Below are positions 25,101-32,700 of a stretch of DNA of 64,000 nucleotides, piece after piece (the stretch's first letter is position 1; every line of letters begins with the position of its first letter). The notes below the pieces were generated by a model. The model was given only the letters and a program-made list of their open reading frames with translations. It was not told the origin of the DNA and did not search any database. The translations under genes were made by a program, and so were the position numbers. This DNA is from Amphibalanus amphitrite (lineage: Eukaryota; Arthropoda; Thecostraca; Balanomorpha; Balanidae), in contig NW_024882786.1 in NCBI RefSeq assembly GCF_019059575.1, positions 62,001 to 126,000 of the forward strand, in the 5' to 3' direction.

Positions 25101-28069
25101 CATCGACCACTGGAATGGAGCCGCACGCACACCGGCCTAGACCACCTCACCCTTCAACCTACAGCTCCAGCAAACCCCACCCGGCCACCCCGAGCGCCCA
25201 GAAGGTTCGACTGGACGCATCAGCGCACGTCAGCAGCTTCAAGCTCTAGCAGAGGGAGAAGATAGAACTGGAGACCGATATGATTTTAGCGGTTATCATC
25301 CGGGAAATAAAACATATTTTTGAGCGCTTTCAGTAGATATCTGAGCTCCTTTGCAGAACAGCTTGATGGCCATTCGGCACCTAATCGAGAAGCATAGAAC
25401 AATGGAAATTATAAAAAGCACTATTGCTAGGTGACATTACACTCAATCAATTCAGGCGCCTGCACAAATTGACATGATCGATCAGTGCCTAGATAACTAG
25501 TTCCGTAGAACAATGCTCATAATAAGGAAAACCTTTGTTTTAGGCTTGGTTTTGGGCTCGCGTATCGCAATATTTAGCTGTTGCGTGATCAAATGTGTGA
25601 CGATCGTGTTATGCGTGACATGTCAGCAGAAATAAAAACGATGTTATTCTTTTGATCAACCGACGCAGCACGACACAACCCCTCCAAGATGGTATGGAAT
25701 AATTGACCTACGGATGTTGACATTACCAGGTTGACATTACCCTTTCAATAACCCAGCAAAATAAAAGTAATCGTATTTCATCAAACTATTTGCAGAAAAA
25801 AAAAAATGTTGTAGCATCAATTTTATAGAGCACTGCACGAAATCTTAAAACAATCCGCAACACAAAATTCAATTAGCGTAAAGTAGGAAAGGTTGGCTTT
25901 CAAACTCATCGACGTCCACTCTATCGTACCTGATGCGGCTTTATCGGTACCTACTAGTACGGCTGTGCGACTCTACATATATCGATGCTATACGACGGTA
26001 CCAGTGTGAGCACCACGGTACCGACACGGCACGCTCGTCCCGGTAACCGGTGCGGTCCCCGAGTCCGCGCACACCGGCACACACCTGGGGCCGCCAGTCG
26101 CCGGCGGGTCACTATGTCCCCGTGTAATTAGCACCGCCAGATCGATACGTACGCCGCCGGCTGAAACTGCACCTCCCCTCTGCCCTCCCCTCAACCTCTA
26201 CCCTCCCAGACTCTGGCGTCATAACACGGTATGTGCGGTAACCACAGGCAGACATTGCGACTTCACCCTTTCCCTGCTTGCGGTTGGCGGCGCTCTCACA
26301 TATAGCTTATGTGACAAGCTTCCAGCAGCAGCGGACATTACGATCGCCTGGATACGTCTGCGATGCACGGAATGGTTATTGATGAACGGATTTAGCCCGG
26401 TGGTCGGCTATGTTCACCAGAAACACGGCCGGGAAAGTTTCCGGATCGATAGCGGCCGAGTCGCCTGACCAGGAGCCGACCGCGTGGCTCGCGCGCTGTC
26501 ACGTGACAGCCCACAGATGCGCCCACCGCCCACTTTGGCACCAGTTCGGCCACGTGGCACGAACGCGCTGCTTGACGCTGTTGTCTGGGCTGTCCGCGCT
26601 GTCTGTGACGTCCCGCTTTTGTTTGATTAATTGTGTGTGTGCTGTCTGTGCTGTGACAGGGCTGTCTGCGCTGCGTGGCGCTGCGCTCCTTCGCCGCTAA
26701 CCTATGATCCCTGCGATGCCTCTGAACTGCGGGCGGGCGCTGTCTCGCTTACGGCAGTGAGCAGTGCGAGCCACCAACCCTAGCTGCCGCACCAAGCCGC
26801 ATTACTGGCTGTAGGGCGGTACACAGTGGATAATCCTACAGATAAACCGGCTTCTATGAACCCTGGACAAGTGTCAGACCGTGGGTGGGGCGCCGAGCCA
26901 GCTGTCCCTCCACCCAGCTGTGCGGTAGACGCCGCGCTACCGGCAGTACGGGACGGCACGCGCCGACTGGGGATCTGGGGACCGCGGCCCGTGTCCAGGG
27001 TGACAGACCGGTACCGGGGGTTGACGGGGCACCCCATCACCTGCCGCGCTACCAGCCCGGGCCGCACGGAACACGTGCTGGGCCGAGCTCTCACCGGATT
27101 GTCACATTTGCCACACAGCAAGGTGTTATCTGTGGTGGATGGCATGTGGGGTTGGTGCCAGCAATAGGTTGCAAAAATTCGTTCCATGCAGGGATGCAAA
27201 TTTAAAGGTTGTAGCCGTTTAATTTCCCGTGTAGCCCGCGGGCTATATCCACCAGAATCACTTCGAACCTCAATGTTAGTTGCAGTAACTGCATTATGCA
27301 ACTTCTTCGAAGTAAGTATAGTTTGCAGAACAATTTCTCTGCAAACATTTCCGTTAATTTTTAATCAAAATTGACCACAATACCGCCTTTTGCAGCGAAA
27401 ATGAAAATGAAACTTTGAATACGGAGCAGCGGCTGACATCTTTTTCAAGCTCAGTAATGTCATTCAACGCTACGCTATTGAATAGGCTGAATGCAAATAG
27501 AAAGAATCATCTATGCGGCTAAATAATAACAGGAGCACATCACGAATCATGCTACGATTTATCAAACACAAAATAACTTCCAATTTCCTCCACGTGCAGG
27601 AAGCGTACCCTAACGAATCATTCGCCACGCTGCTGGCCACACCCTCAGGTTGGATGGTCAGCTTGGAGCCAACATCGTCCGACACTGAAGTGTTTCCTAA
27701 TTGGCTGGCAGGCTCGGGCGGTGGCCTGGCCAACCTGATGTAATCCACTTAAATTCAGACTCGGGCCGACGGGGAACAAGTCAGCGGGGCAGCGACGGAT
27801 GGGTCTGAATACGGATGATAATATGAAATGGATGGATCGAAACGGGCTCATGCTATTCATTCATGCTGTTATTTGCGGTAGGCTTGGTTAACATTTAATA
27901 GAAATAATTACCACCACTGGAAGACACTTCTAGCTTTATAAAATAAAGTCATATGAAGAAAATTTCCCTTTCGGGACTCACCTGCAGTATGTGAGATCAT
28001 AAACACGATGAAATAAATAGGCATCATGACTAGGAATGTAGGACTGGTTTCGGGCGCCCGGCATGGCAT
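4035..28069 (-). CDS. NELL-like secreted glycoprotein, 5' part (exons 1-5), runs off left edge
   Basis: NELL proteins are secreted, glycosylated multidomain ligands with an N-terminal thrombospondin/laminin-G-like (TSPN) domain, a coiled coil, VWC modules and EGF repeats. Only the signal peptide and the TSPN domain are present here. Exons, in coding order, are a first exon (15683-15812 or 27982-28069), then 14738-14875, 10810-10960, 6611-6757 and 4035-4194. All junctions are AG/GT and all phases agree. Diagnostic stretches are SAEFTILASV with RQQP in exon 3, LEVQSSGRTDEIRFHY in exon 4 and LWLGQRNERHFRFQ in exon 5, which match the NELL TSPN domain from memory in order and spacing. With the exon at 15683 the joined exons make 242 codons. 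The coiled-coil, VWC and EGF exons must lie to the left of the window. Introns hold several transposons and splice-boundary repeats. Confidence 0.9.
4195..6610 (-). other. NELL intron 4
   Basis: The intron between exons 4 and 5. Its acceptor end (4195-4310) is a GTGTCCG/CGGACAC-rich repeat in which the acceptor-like string TGTGTCCGC recurs about 100 bp upstream. Its donor end carries decoy copies of the exon 4 donor (see 6499-6620). I see no gene or clear transposon in the rest. Confidence 0.7.
6499..6620 (-). repeat. Tandem copies of NELL exon 4 donor boundary
   Basis: Three imperfect copies of about 60 bp each contain the end of exon 4 plus its donor. Reading the minus strand, the true boundary is CTGGCACAG|GTCAGTCAG at 6611/6610. 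A second copy, CTGGTACAG|GTCAGTCAG, has its boundary near 6550, and a third degenerate copy (CTGGCACAAGTTAG) is near 6500. Sequence between copies is also similar (CAGCTCTGG, GGGAAACA). The copies are intronic in the model because the reading frame and family homology end at 6611. Confidence 0.75.
6611..6757 (-). CDS. NELL exon 4: middle of TSPN domain
   Basis: The exon is 147 bp, entered at CCCCGGCAG and left at GTCAGT. It takes one base and leaves two. It encodes FLEVQSSGRTDEIRFHYTRR, then a Pro/Gly/Asp-rich loop, then ESFRYRLADDHWHR. The LE-SSG-DEIR-HY and YRLAD-WH patterns are characteristic of NELL1/NELL2. The loop DPDRGGGPPDVHM looks longer than in the vertebrate proteins as I recall them. 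Confidence 0.95.
8116..9827. mobile_element. 1.7-kb inverted-repeat transposon with CACAGTG ends and 5-bp duplication
   Basis: The left end reads CACAGTGGGGATTTTTCC, continuing to GATCTAGC; the right end is its exact inverse complement (at least 26 bp). Both sides are flanked by CAATC (8111-8115 and 9828-9832), a 5-bp target-site duplication. No transposase is visible, so it is non-autonomous. Termini of the form CAC(A/T)(A/G)TG with 5-bp duplications are typical of the Transib superfamily, related to RAG recombinase; CMC/Chapaev-type elements also begin CAC but usually give shorter duplications. The superfamily assignment is inference. The interior holds a copy (about 8650-9050) of the AGGTCA-rich repeat also found near 45.4-47.7 kb. 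Confidence 0.75.
8650..9050 (+). repeat. AGGTCA-rich dispersed repeat, copy 1
   Basis: About 400 bp matching, in inverse orientation, 45411-45752 plus 47662-47714. Shared landmarks are CAAATGGCTGCTAAA, AAACTCGAAAAAGTGAACC, GAATCGCGATTC, CATGGTCTCGAGAAATA and AACTTTC/GAAAGTT. It lies inside the CACAGTG-ended element. It carries AGGTCA direct repeats, including AGGTCAAAGGTCA at 8936-8948. Confidence 0.85.
10810..10960 (-). CDS. NELL exon 3: start of TSPN core
   Basis: The exon is 151 bp, entered at TGACCCCAG and left at GTCAGT. It takes two bases (completing Gly) and leaves two. It encodes GDTRQVRLPDAVLERAVSLL followed by the NELL-type strand SAEFTILASV, then RQQPQNAGTIVAFSFDANR. The continuation across the junction into exon 4 (AG+G giving Arg) restores the expected family order. 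The acceptor and first 20 or so bases are duplicated just upstream (10939-11045). Confidence 0.93.
10939..11045 (-). repeat. Duplicated NELL exon 3 acceptor
   Basis: Two 60-bp-spaced copies of the intron-end/exon-start sequence. On the minus strand each reads CTC(T/G)G..C(C/T)CAG followed by GTGACACGCGGCAAGTGCGG. The true boundary is 10960; the upstream copy would start an exon at 11020. Use of the upstream acceptor keeps the frame numerically (60 bp) but meets an in-frame TGA before exon 3, so it would be unproductive. AGGTCA direct repeats lie between the copies. Confidence 0.85.
10961..14737 (-). other. NELL intron 2
   Basis: A 3.8-kb intron. It has AGGTCA-type motifs at 10970-11050 and 11290-11500, a CCG-rich low-complexity stretch at about 12080-12170, a G homopolymer near 12310, and splice-donor decoy repeats at 14431-14737. 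I see no exon in it. Confidence 0.7.
14431..14757 (-). repeat. Minisatellite built from the NELL exon 2 donor boundary
   Basis: Five copies of a 63-85-bp unit. On the minus strand each contains the exon end and donor, GGCGCTCAGCCTGTCAG|GTGGGT with small changes; boundaries lie near 14738 (the real one), 14666, 14591, 14528 and 14444. Between them is the spacer AGACTAGTCTG...CAGAGGAGTCTGTGTCG. The repeat therefore straddles a coding exon and its intron. Confidence 0.88.
14738..14875 (-). CDS. NELL exon 2: N-terminus of mature protein
   Basis: The exon is 138 bp, entered at TCTGTTGCAG and left at GTGGGT. It takes two bases and leaves one. It encodes VGGGISTETRIQVDLIEGLQ, then LFNTTYPGVNIIPGPHSF and TPALSLS. 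This resembles the segment just after the signal peptide of NELL proteins (a G-x-G pattern, then hydrophobic D(L/I)-x-x-L-x-L-x-N-T-T). The NTT is a probable N-glycosylation sequon. Phase links correctly to both candidate first exons and to exon 3. Confidence 0.9.
15683..15812 (-). CDS. Candidate NELL first exon (proximal), signal-anchor-like
   Basis: From ATG at 15812, 43 codons plus one base up to a strong donor GTGAGC at 15682. The protein begins MRAAEAARQQRSRRCAG, then about 20 hydrophobic residues (LLVLVVVLVTVAVVLAVVLT), then LGSGGQ. Splicing to exon 2 gives GGQL-VGGGIST in frame. The long hydrophobic core could be an uncleaved anchor or a signal peptide. Competing candidate: 27982-28069. 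The upstream DNA (15813-16250) is GC-rich with clustered CGTCACGG repeats, as expected of a promoter region. Confidence 0.5.
18614..19972. mobile_element. Mariner-sized TA-flanked element with CAGGGTGTCTC ends
   Basis: Terminal inverted repeats begin CAGGGTGTCTCAAAAGTTCG on both sides (25 of 26 positions), and TA occurs directly outside both ends (18612-18613, 19973-19974). The length of 1,359 bp is normal for Tc1/mariner. No intact transposase is readable; the interior has only short frames in three phases, so it is eroded or non-autonomous. Confidence 0.88.
20869..21245. mobile_element. Foldback MITE, TA-flanked
   Basis: A near-continuous inverted repeat of about 377 bp centred at 21057. 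The ends are CAGCCCTC...GAGGGCTG, flanked by TA at 20867-20868 and 21246-21247. Inner arms pair with the same centre (TGGCAGCAAAA against TTTTGCTGCCA). It codes for nothing recognisable. Confidence 0.82.
27982..28069 (-). CDS. Candidate NELL first exon (distal) with classical signal peptide
   Basis: From ATG at 28069, 29 codons plus one base to a consensus donor CTGCAG|GTGAGT. The N-terminus ends VMMPIYFIVFMISHTA; an alternative in-frame start at 28027 gives MMPIYFIVFMISHTA. Both give a short hydrophobic core and small residues, typical of a cleaved signal. It leaves one base, so it is phase-compatible with NELL exon 2 and gives SHTA-VVGGGIST, which resembles the signal-cleavage region of vertebrate NELL1 as I recall it. 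GC-rich DNA directly upstream fits a promoter. It could instead belong to another secreted protein. Confidence 0.5.
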
Positions 28070-28400
28070 CCCGGTCTCCACTGCGCTGACTAGAATGGCA
28101 CTGTCTCGACTCTCGTCTCACTGGCTAACGCACACGGCAGATCGTCAGTTACATGGCGGGAACGGCGCTACGACGGAGCAGCGGCGCGCGACGCCGACCG
28201 GCCGACGAGCGGAGAGCGACTGCCGCCGCCGCCGCCCGTCGCCCGCCCGGCCGGCCAGCCGCGCGGCGGCGGTGGGGGATCGATGGTCACCGACGGCCGT
28301 CGCGCCGCTGACCTGACTGAGGTCACCGGAAGGTCACCCGGAGGGTCACCGAGCGATCACTGAGAGCTGGACGATGGGTGGAAAAGACACCGGGACGATA
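28070..28400 (-). promoter_or_regulatory. GC-rich region upstream of distal first exon
   Basis: CpG-dense sequence, densest at 28150-28320, sits immediately 5' of the candidate signal-peptide exon on its strand. It contains (CGC)n-like runs and GGTCACC repeats at 28318-28360. No TATA box is evident. The promoter role is inferred from position and composition only. Confidence 0.35.
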
Positions 28401-28862
28401 CGGTGACCGGTTAAAAAGTCGTGTGTCAGTGGCGGGCCAAGTAGCTGTGGAGCAATGAGCTATATCACTGAGGAATGACGGCTGACGGGCAGAATATTTT
28501 GGTTATAAGCCGTAAGGATAAGCACATATCGGTCAAACAGCAAGCTTAAAAGCTTTTAAATGCCACTACTGATAGTCACAAATGTATGATCTCGGTCACT
28601 TCTGCATAAACGTAGTGTTCATGCAACTGTTAGAATGGCCAAAAATGTTAAAGCGTCGAAAAAAACAGCCCGAAGCAAATGGACTTTCGTAGCAATCTGG
28701 CACAAAAAGAGACAGTAAATGAAAATCTGTAAATGATGCATTATCAAACTACACCTCAGAGAAAATTTCAATGTCACACTCACAGACAAACAGAAAAATA
28801 ACACTTCTTGCATCCCTGTTGCACGAACAGATTGACTCGAAAGAGTTCCGTGCCCACACAAC
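28401..28862. other. Intergenic, no feature seen
   Basis: AT-rich sequence between the candidate NELL promoter and the hAT-like element. I see no exon, repeat or RNA gene here. It ends with the left copy of the 8-bp duplication CACACAAC (28855-28862). Confidence 0.6.
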
Positions 28863-29264
28863 CACGGGCGTAGGAACGTCATGAAAAGTGGGTGGGCCAC
28901 CCTGTCAAGGGGCCTCCTTTTCCAGGGGGCCTCCTATTTTCAGGGGCCTCCAACTTTTGCCTCGTCCTGCTGGCTGCTTTCAAGTATGACCTCCAAATCT
29001 AGCTTCTGAGATCGGGCAGATGTACCCAGGGGCGTAACCGCTTAAACGAACAGTGCGGAAAGACCGCACCATTTTTAAAACTTATTCCCCCTCCGATTTT
29101 TTTTTTAGAATCTATTTGCCGCAAACGGCGAATGACCCCTGAAAACCCTTACACAAATGCCTTCCTCGTTTCCCAGATGCCCCCGTTAGCTTCATATGCG
29201 CCCTCTTTGGCATATAAGCGCCCTATGTAGGTAATGGTATAGTCATCAGAGACATCCCTATATA

Positions 29265-30544
29265 CAGGGTTGGGCAGATAAATTGGGACAAAATACATAT
29301 TTGCATTTAGAACGCCGTAGCTTAGAAATTTGTAAACATAGGCATTTCAAATTTGGATCACATATTGTCACACCAATTTTACACATTTATCACCAAATAT
29401 GGTCACCGTGGTCCATCTGCATCAGTCCTTATCGGTGCCTCGACTGGCCGCACGCGCGGCGAGATCTCCCGTCTGAAATGGCTCGTAATTGTAGCCAACT
29501 GGCACTGCTGAGGCTCACCACAGTCACATGGGGACGTTCGCTAGACTCACCCGCAAAAACGCCCCAGCAACCAAAACTTGTGTGAGCTGAGGTTTAATGA
29601 GGAAGGGGGCATTTTCCCTTGGGAACGGTTTGCGGGATCCTCCGTTTCAGGAGATTTTGTATTTAATTTACTGTATGCCGGGGAGCTGAAGAGCACCACT
29701 CCATCCAGGATGTTGCCTTCTTCCATCTTGTTGATTCGAACTGCCGGAATAGTGGTTAGGTACCCTGTAATGGCGAACCCCCTCCCGATTCCGTAAAATA
29801 AGGGGGCCCCACGTGACCGTCAGAAGTCACCGAGTGGAATGCCATCACCGATGTCTGCTGCATGCTTTTTGGAACTAAGATCACGTCTTCTGGGCTGGTT
29901 GCGATGTTACATGGTGTTTGCGGTTGTTCATATGTTCGGTTATGGGGATACCATCGTCGAAAAAGACCTGCACGTGCTTGCTCGCTTCTCCAAGCCCTTC
30001 AAGAGGAAACAATCTTTTTAACGTCACAGCTGCTTCAACATCTATGTTGACAGGTTGATATGCATCAATGCATAAGAGTACATGTTTGAGGTGCTGGTAT
30101 ATCGCTTTTTCATGGCGCGGCTACCTTCGTTGTAAGCTCGCGCCACTGTTTTCGCGAGGATCCTCTGATTTAACTGAATTTTGCCTTTTAGCCCCCCTGG
30201 AAAACCGGGGGAGCGGCCGGTGTCAATGCAATAGGTATGTAAGGATGAGTCAATGTCATCTCTTCCTCCAACGTTTACGTCTGTTCGATACACACTACTT
30301 TCAGCCATTTTATGGAGCATAATTAGAGTATTGGCATGCATGTGCGCGCGGACTAAGTTGATAGTGGCTTGAGTTGCTTAAGCCCACGTTCTGTGACCAG
30401 CCGACTCAAAATTACAATGCAACCTGCATAACATGGAAACGTATTCATTAGCCTATATTTATGTTCAAAAATTATCTTTATCACTCAAAAAATAGTCGTC
30501 TTAGAGGAAGTTGAAATTTGTCCCAATTTATCTGCCCAACCCTG
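29265..30544 (-). mobile_element. Mariner-sized TA-flanked element nested in the hAT-like element
   Basis: Terminal inverted repeats start CAGGGTTGGGCAGATAAATT and match for about 28 bp; TA flanks both ends (29263-29264, 30545-30546). The length is 1,280 bp. On the minus strand near 29560-29730, shifting frames give fragments such as APRHTVN and IQNLLKRRIPQTV that vaguely recall the C-terminal catalytic region of mariner transposases. With stops and frameshifts this would be a dead copy. That last reading is weak. Confidence 0.82.
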
Positions 30545-30559
30545 TATGTCCCACAGTCG

Positions 30560-31530
30560 CCCCGTTGTCGCATACAATGTGCGCTTATCATAGGCGTCTC
30601 TCTTTTATGGACACTTGAAGGCGCCTCTCTTTGCCATGCCGGCGCCCCTGTTTCTTATGAATGCACCCCCGTCCCCCATGGCATTGATCAATTGCAAGCA
30701 GACCTCTATTGCATGTGGACGCCCATATATGTAGGCCTCAGAGGCGCCCCTCTTTCGCATTGAGGCGCCCCTATGGGCTTCATATGCGCCCCTCTATCGC
30801 ACGTAGGTGCCCTGGTGCCCTATACCGTCTCAGAACCGCTACCCTTTGGCATGCAGACGCCCATCTTTCGTACGGAGGAGCCGCTGTGGTTCTTATAGAC
30901 GGCATGGTGCTCCCAGACGCAGATGGGGCTCTCGAAGTCGACAGTGTGGGACCTTCAGTCGCTGATGGGTGCCCGCCAGATGTGGACCCTCGGAGACGCC
31001 GGTATGGGGCCCTCAGAGATGCCGGTATGTGGCCCTTAGAGACACCGGTGTGGAACCCTCAGATACTTCAGTGTGAAGCCCTTACAATTGCTGGTGTGGA
31101 GCTATGAATGCGCTGGCTTAAATCCCTCAGAGGCCGGTACATGGACATTAGAGCTCAGTGAGAGCTTGTGTGGTGCCTTCAGTGGCCTTGTGGAGCCGTT
31201 AGACATTAACATGGTGCTCTCATGAGCCGGTGAGTCCTCAGAGTCACTGGTGTGGGGCCTTCAGAGCTCCGAGATACTGGTGTGGGGCCCTCAGAGGTGT
31301 CGGTGTGGGTCCTTCAGATGTACCTATAGAGCCTTGAGATGCACAGGTGTGGTGGCCCACAGAGGCGCCGGTGTGGGGCCCCCAGAGCCACCGATATAGG
31401 GCCCTAAGAGACACTAGTATGACCCTCAAAGGCGCCGCTGTGTGGCGCTCATAAACACTGGTGTGGAGCCGTTAGAGGCCGGAAAGGGCCTTTAGATATC
31501 TACAAGAAGCCTTCAGAAGCCGGTGTGGCA
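30560..31530. repeat. Degenerate GGCGCC(T)/GCCGGTGTGG minisatellite
   Basis: Short-period repeats, first of the type GGCGCCCCTCTTTCGCAT (30570-30800) and then CTCAGAGACGCCGGTGTGGGGCC (30940-31500), with period about 20-30 bp and much divergence. Open frames across it are periodicity artefacts. Confidence 0.75.
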
Positions 31531-31629
31531 CCCTTATGGGGATAAGCGTGTCTACTTAGGAGCCCTTGAGGTGCTCTCATTAGCTCTTTGGGGCCCTGCC
31601 GAGCCGAAATATGGCCACGGCCAGTTGCC

Positions 31630-32700
31630 ACCGCATGGCTCTTCGGACTATCATTCTCAGGGGCCTCATCTGCCTAGTTTGAATAGAAGGGCCTCTCAGA
31701 CAATCAGTCTCATGGGCCTCCTCTGGCTAGTATAAATAGAAGGGCCTGTTAGACCATCAATCCTAGGGGCCTCCTCTGGTTAGTATAAATAGAAGAGCCT
31801 CTCAGACCATTAATCTCAGGGGGCTCCTGTGGACAGTATAAATAAAAGGGCCTCTCAGACCGTCAGTCTCGGGGGCCTCCCTAGAAAAGTGTAAATGTGG
31901 ATAGAGGGCCCCCTCAGATTCATTAGGAGTGGACCTCTCTGACTATCAGTCTCAGGGGCCTCTTGTGGCTAGTGTGAATATAAGAGTCTCTCAGACCATC
32001 GGTCTCAGGGGCCTCTTCTGACTAGTGTGGATAGAGGGCCCTCCCAGACCACCGGTTTCAGGGGCCTCCAGTGGCCAGTTATGTGAACAGAAGGGCCTCA
32101 CAGCCATCAGCCTCGGGGCCTCTTCTGACTGGTGTGAATATGAGGGCCTCTCATACCATCAGTCTCAGGGGCCTCCTCTGCCTAGTGTGAATATAAGGGC
32201 TTCCCAGGCCATCAGTCTCAGGGGACTCTTCTGACTGGTGCCGGATTGAGGGACCTCCCAGACCGAAAGTTTTCGGGGTCTCCTGTGGCCCGTATGAATA
32301 GAAGGGCCTCTCAGTCCATCAATCTCATGGGCCTCTTCTGCCTGGTGTGATTATAAGGGCCTCTCAGGTATCAGTCTCAGGGGCCTCCTCTGACTACAGT
32401 GTAGATGGATAGGCATCCCAGACCATCAGTCTCAGGGGCCTCCTCTGACTAGTGAGGGTAGGGGGCCTCGGCTACACCGCCAGTGTCAGGGGCCTATTCT
32501 GACTAGTGAGGATGGAGGGGCCTCCCAGACCACCAGTCTCAGACCTCTGACTAGTGTGGATAGAGGGCCTCCCAGACCGCCAGTGTCAGGGGCCTCCCAA
32601 GACCAGTGTGGATATTGGGGCCTCCTCAGATCCATTAGGGCCTCTCAGGCCATCAGTCTCAGGGGCTTCGACTGACAAGTATGAACAGAGGGCCTCCTTG
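31630..32700. repeat. 53-bp GGGCCTCCTCTG minisatellite
   Basis: About 18-20 copies of a unit of roughly 53 bp. The unit combines GGGCCTCCTCTG-CTAGTGTGAATAG and AAGGGCCTCTCAGACC-ATCAGTCTCAG. It sits inside the hAT-like element, and its GGGCCTC core recurs in the second hAT-like element at 46579-47085. Confidence 0.9.

Larger units (their letters stand above)
15813..27981. other. NELL intron 1 or upstream region
   Basis: About 12 kb without a supported exon. Depending on which first exon is used, it is intron or promoter. GC-rich islands occur at 15.85-16.25, 22.7-23.0, 23.3-23.75, 24.2-24.6 and 26.0-27.1 kb. CGTCACGG-type short repeats occur at 15890-15965 and 23095-23290. Two mobile elements are described separately. 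A possible plus-strand terminal segment at 27600-27743 (good polypyrimidine-CAG, open to TAA, AATAAA near 27943) matches no family I know. Confidence 0.5.

Noticed and set aside
27470-27748. A minus-strand frame considered as the second exon after the 28069 signal-peptide exon
   Set aside because: Joining at its best acceptor gives the wrong phase and an early stop.
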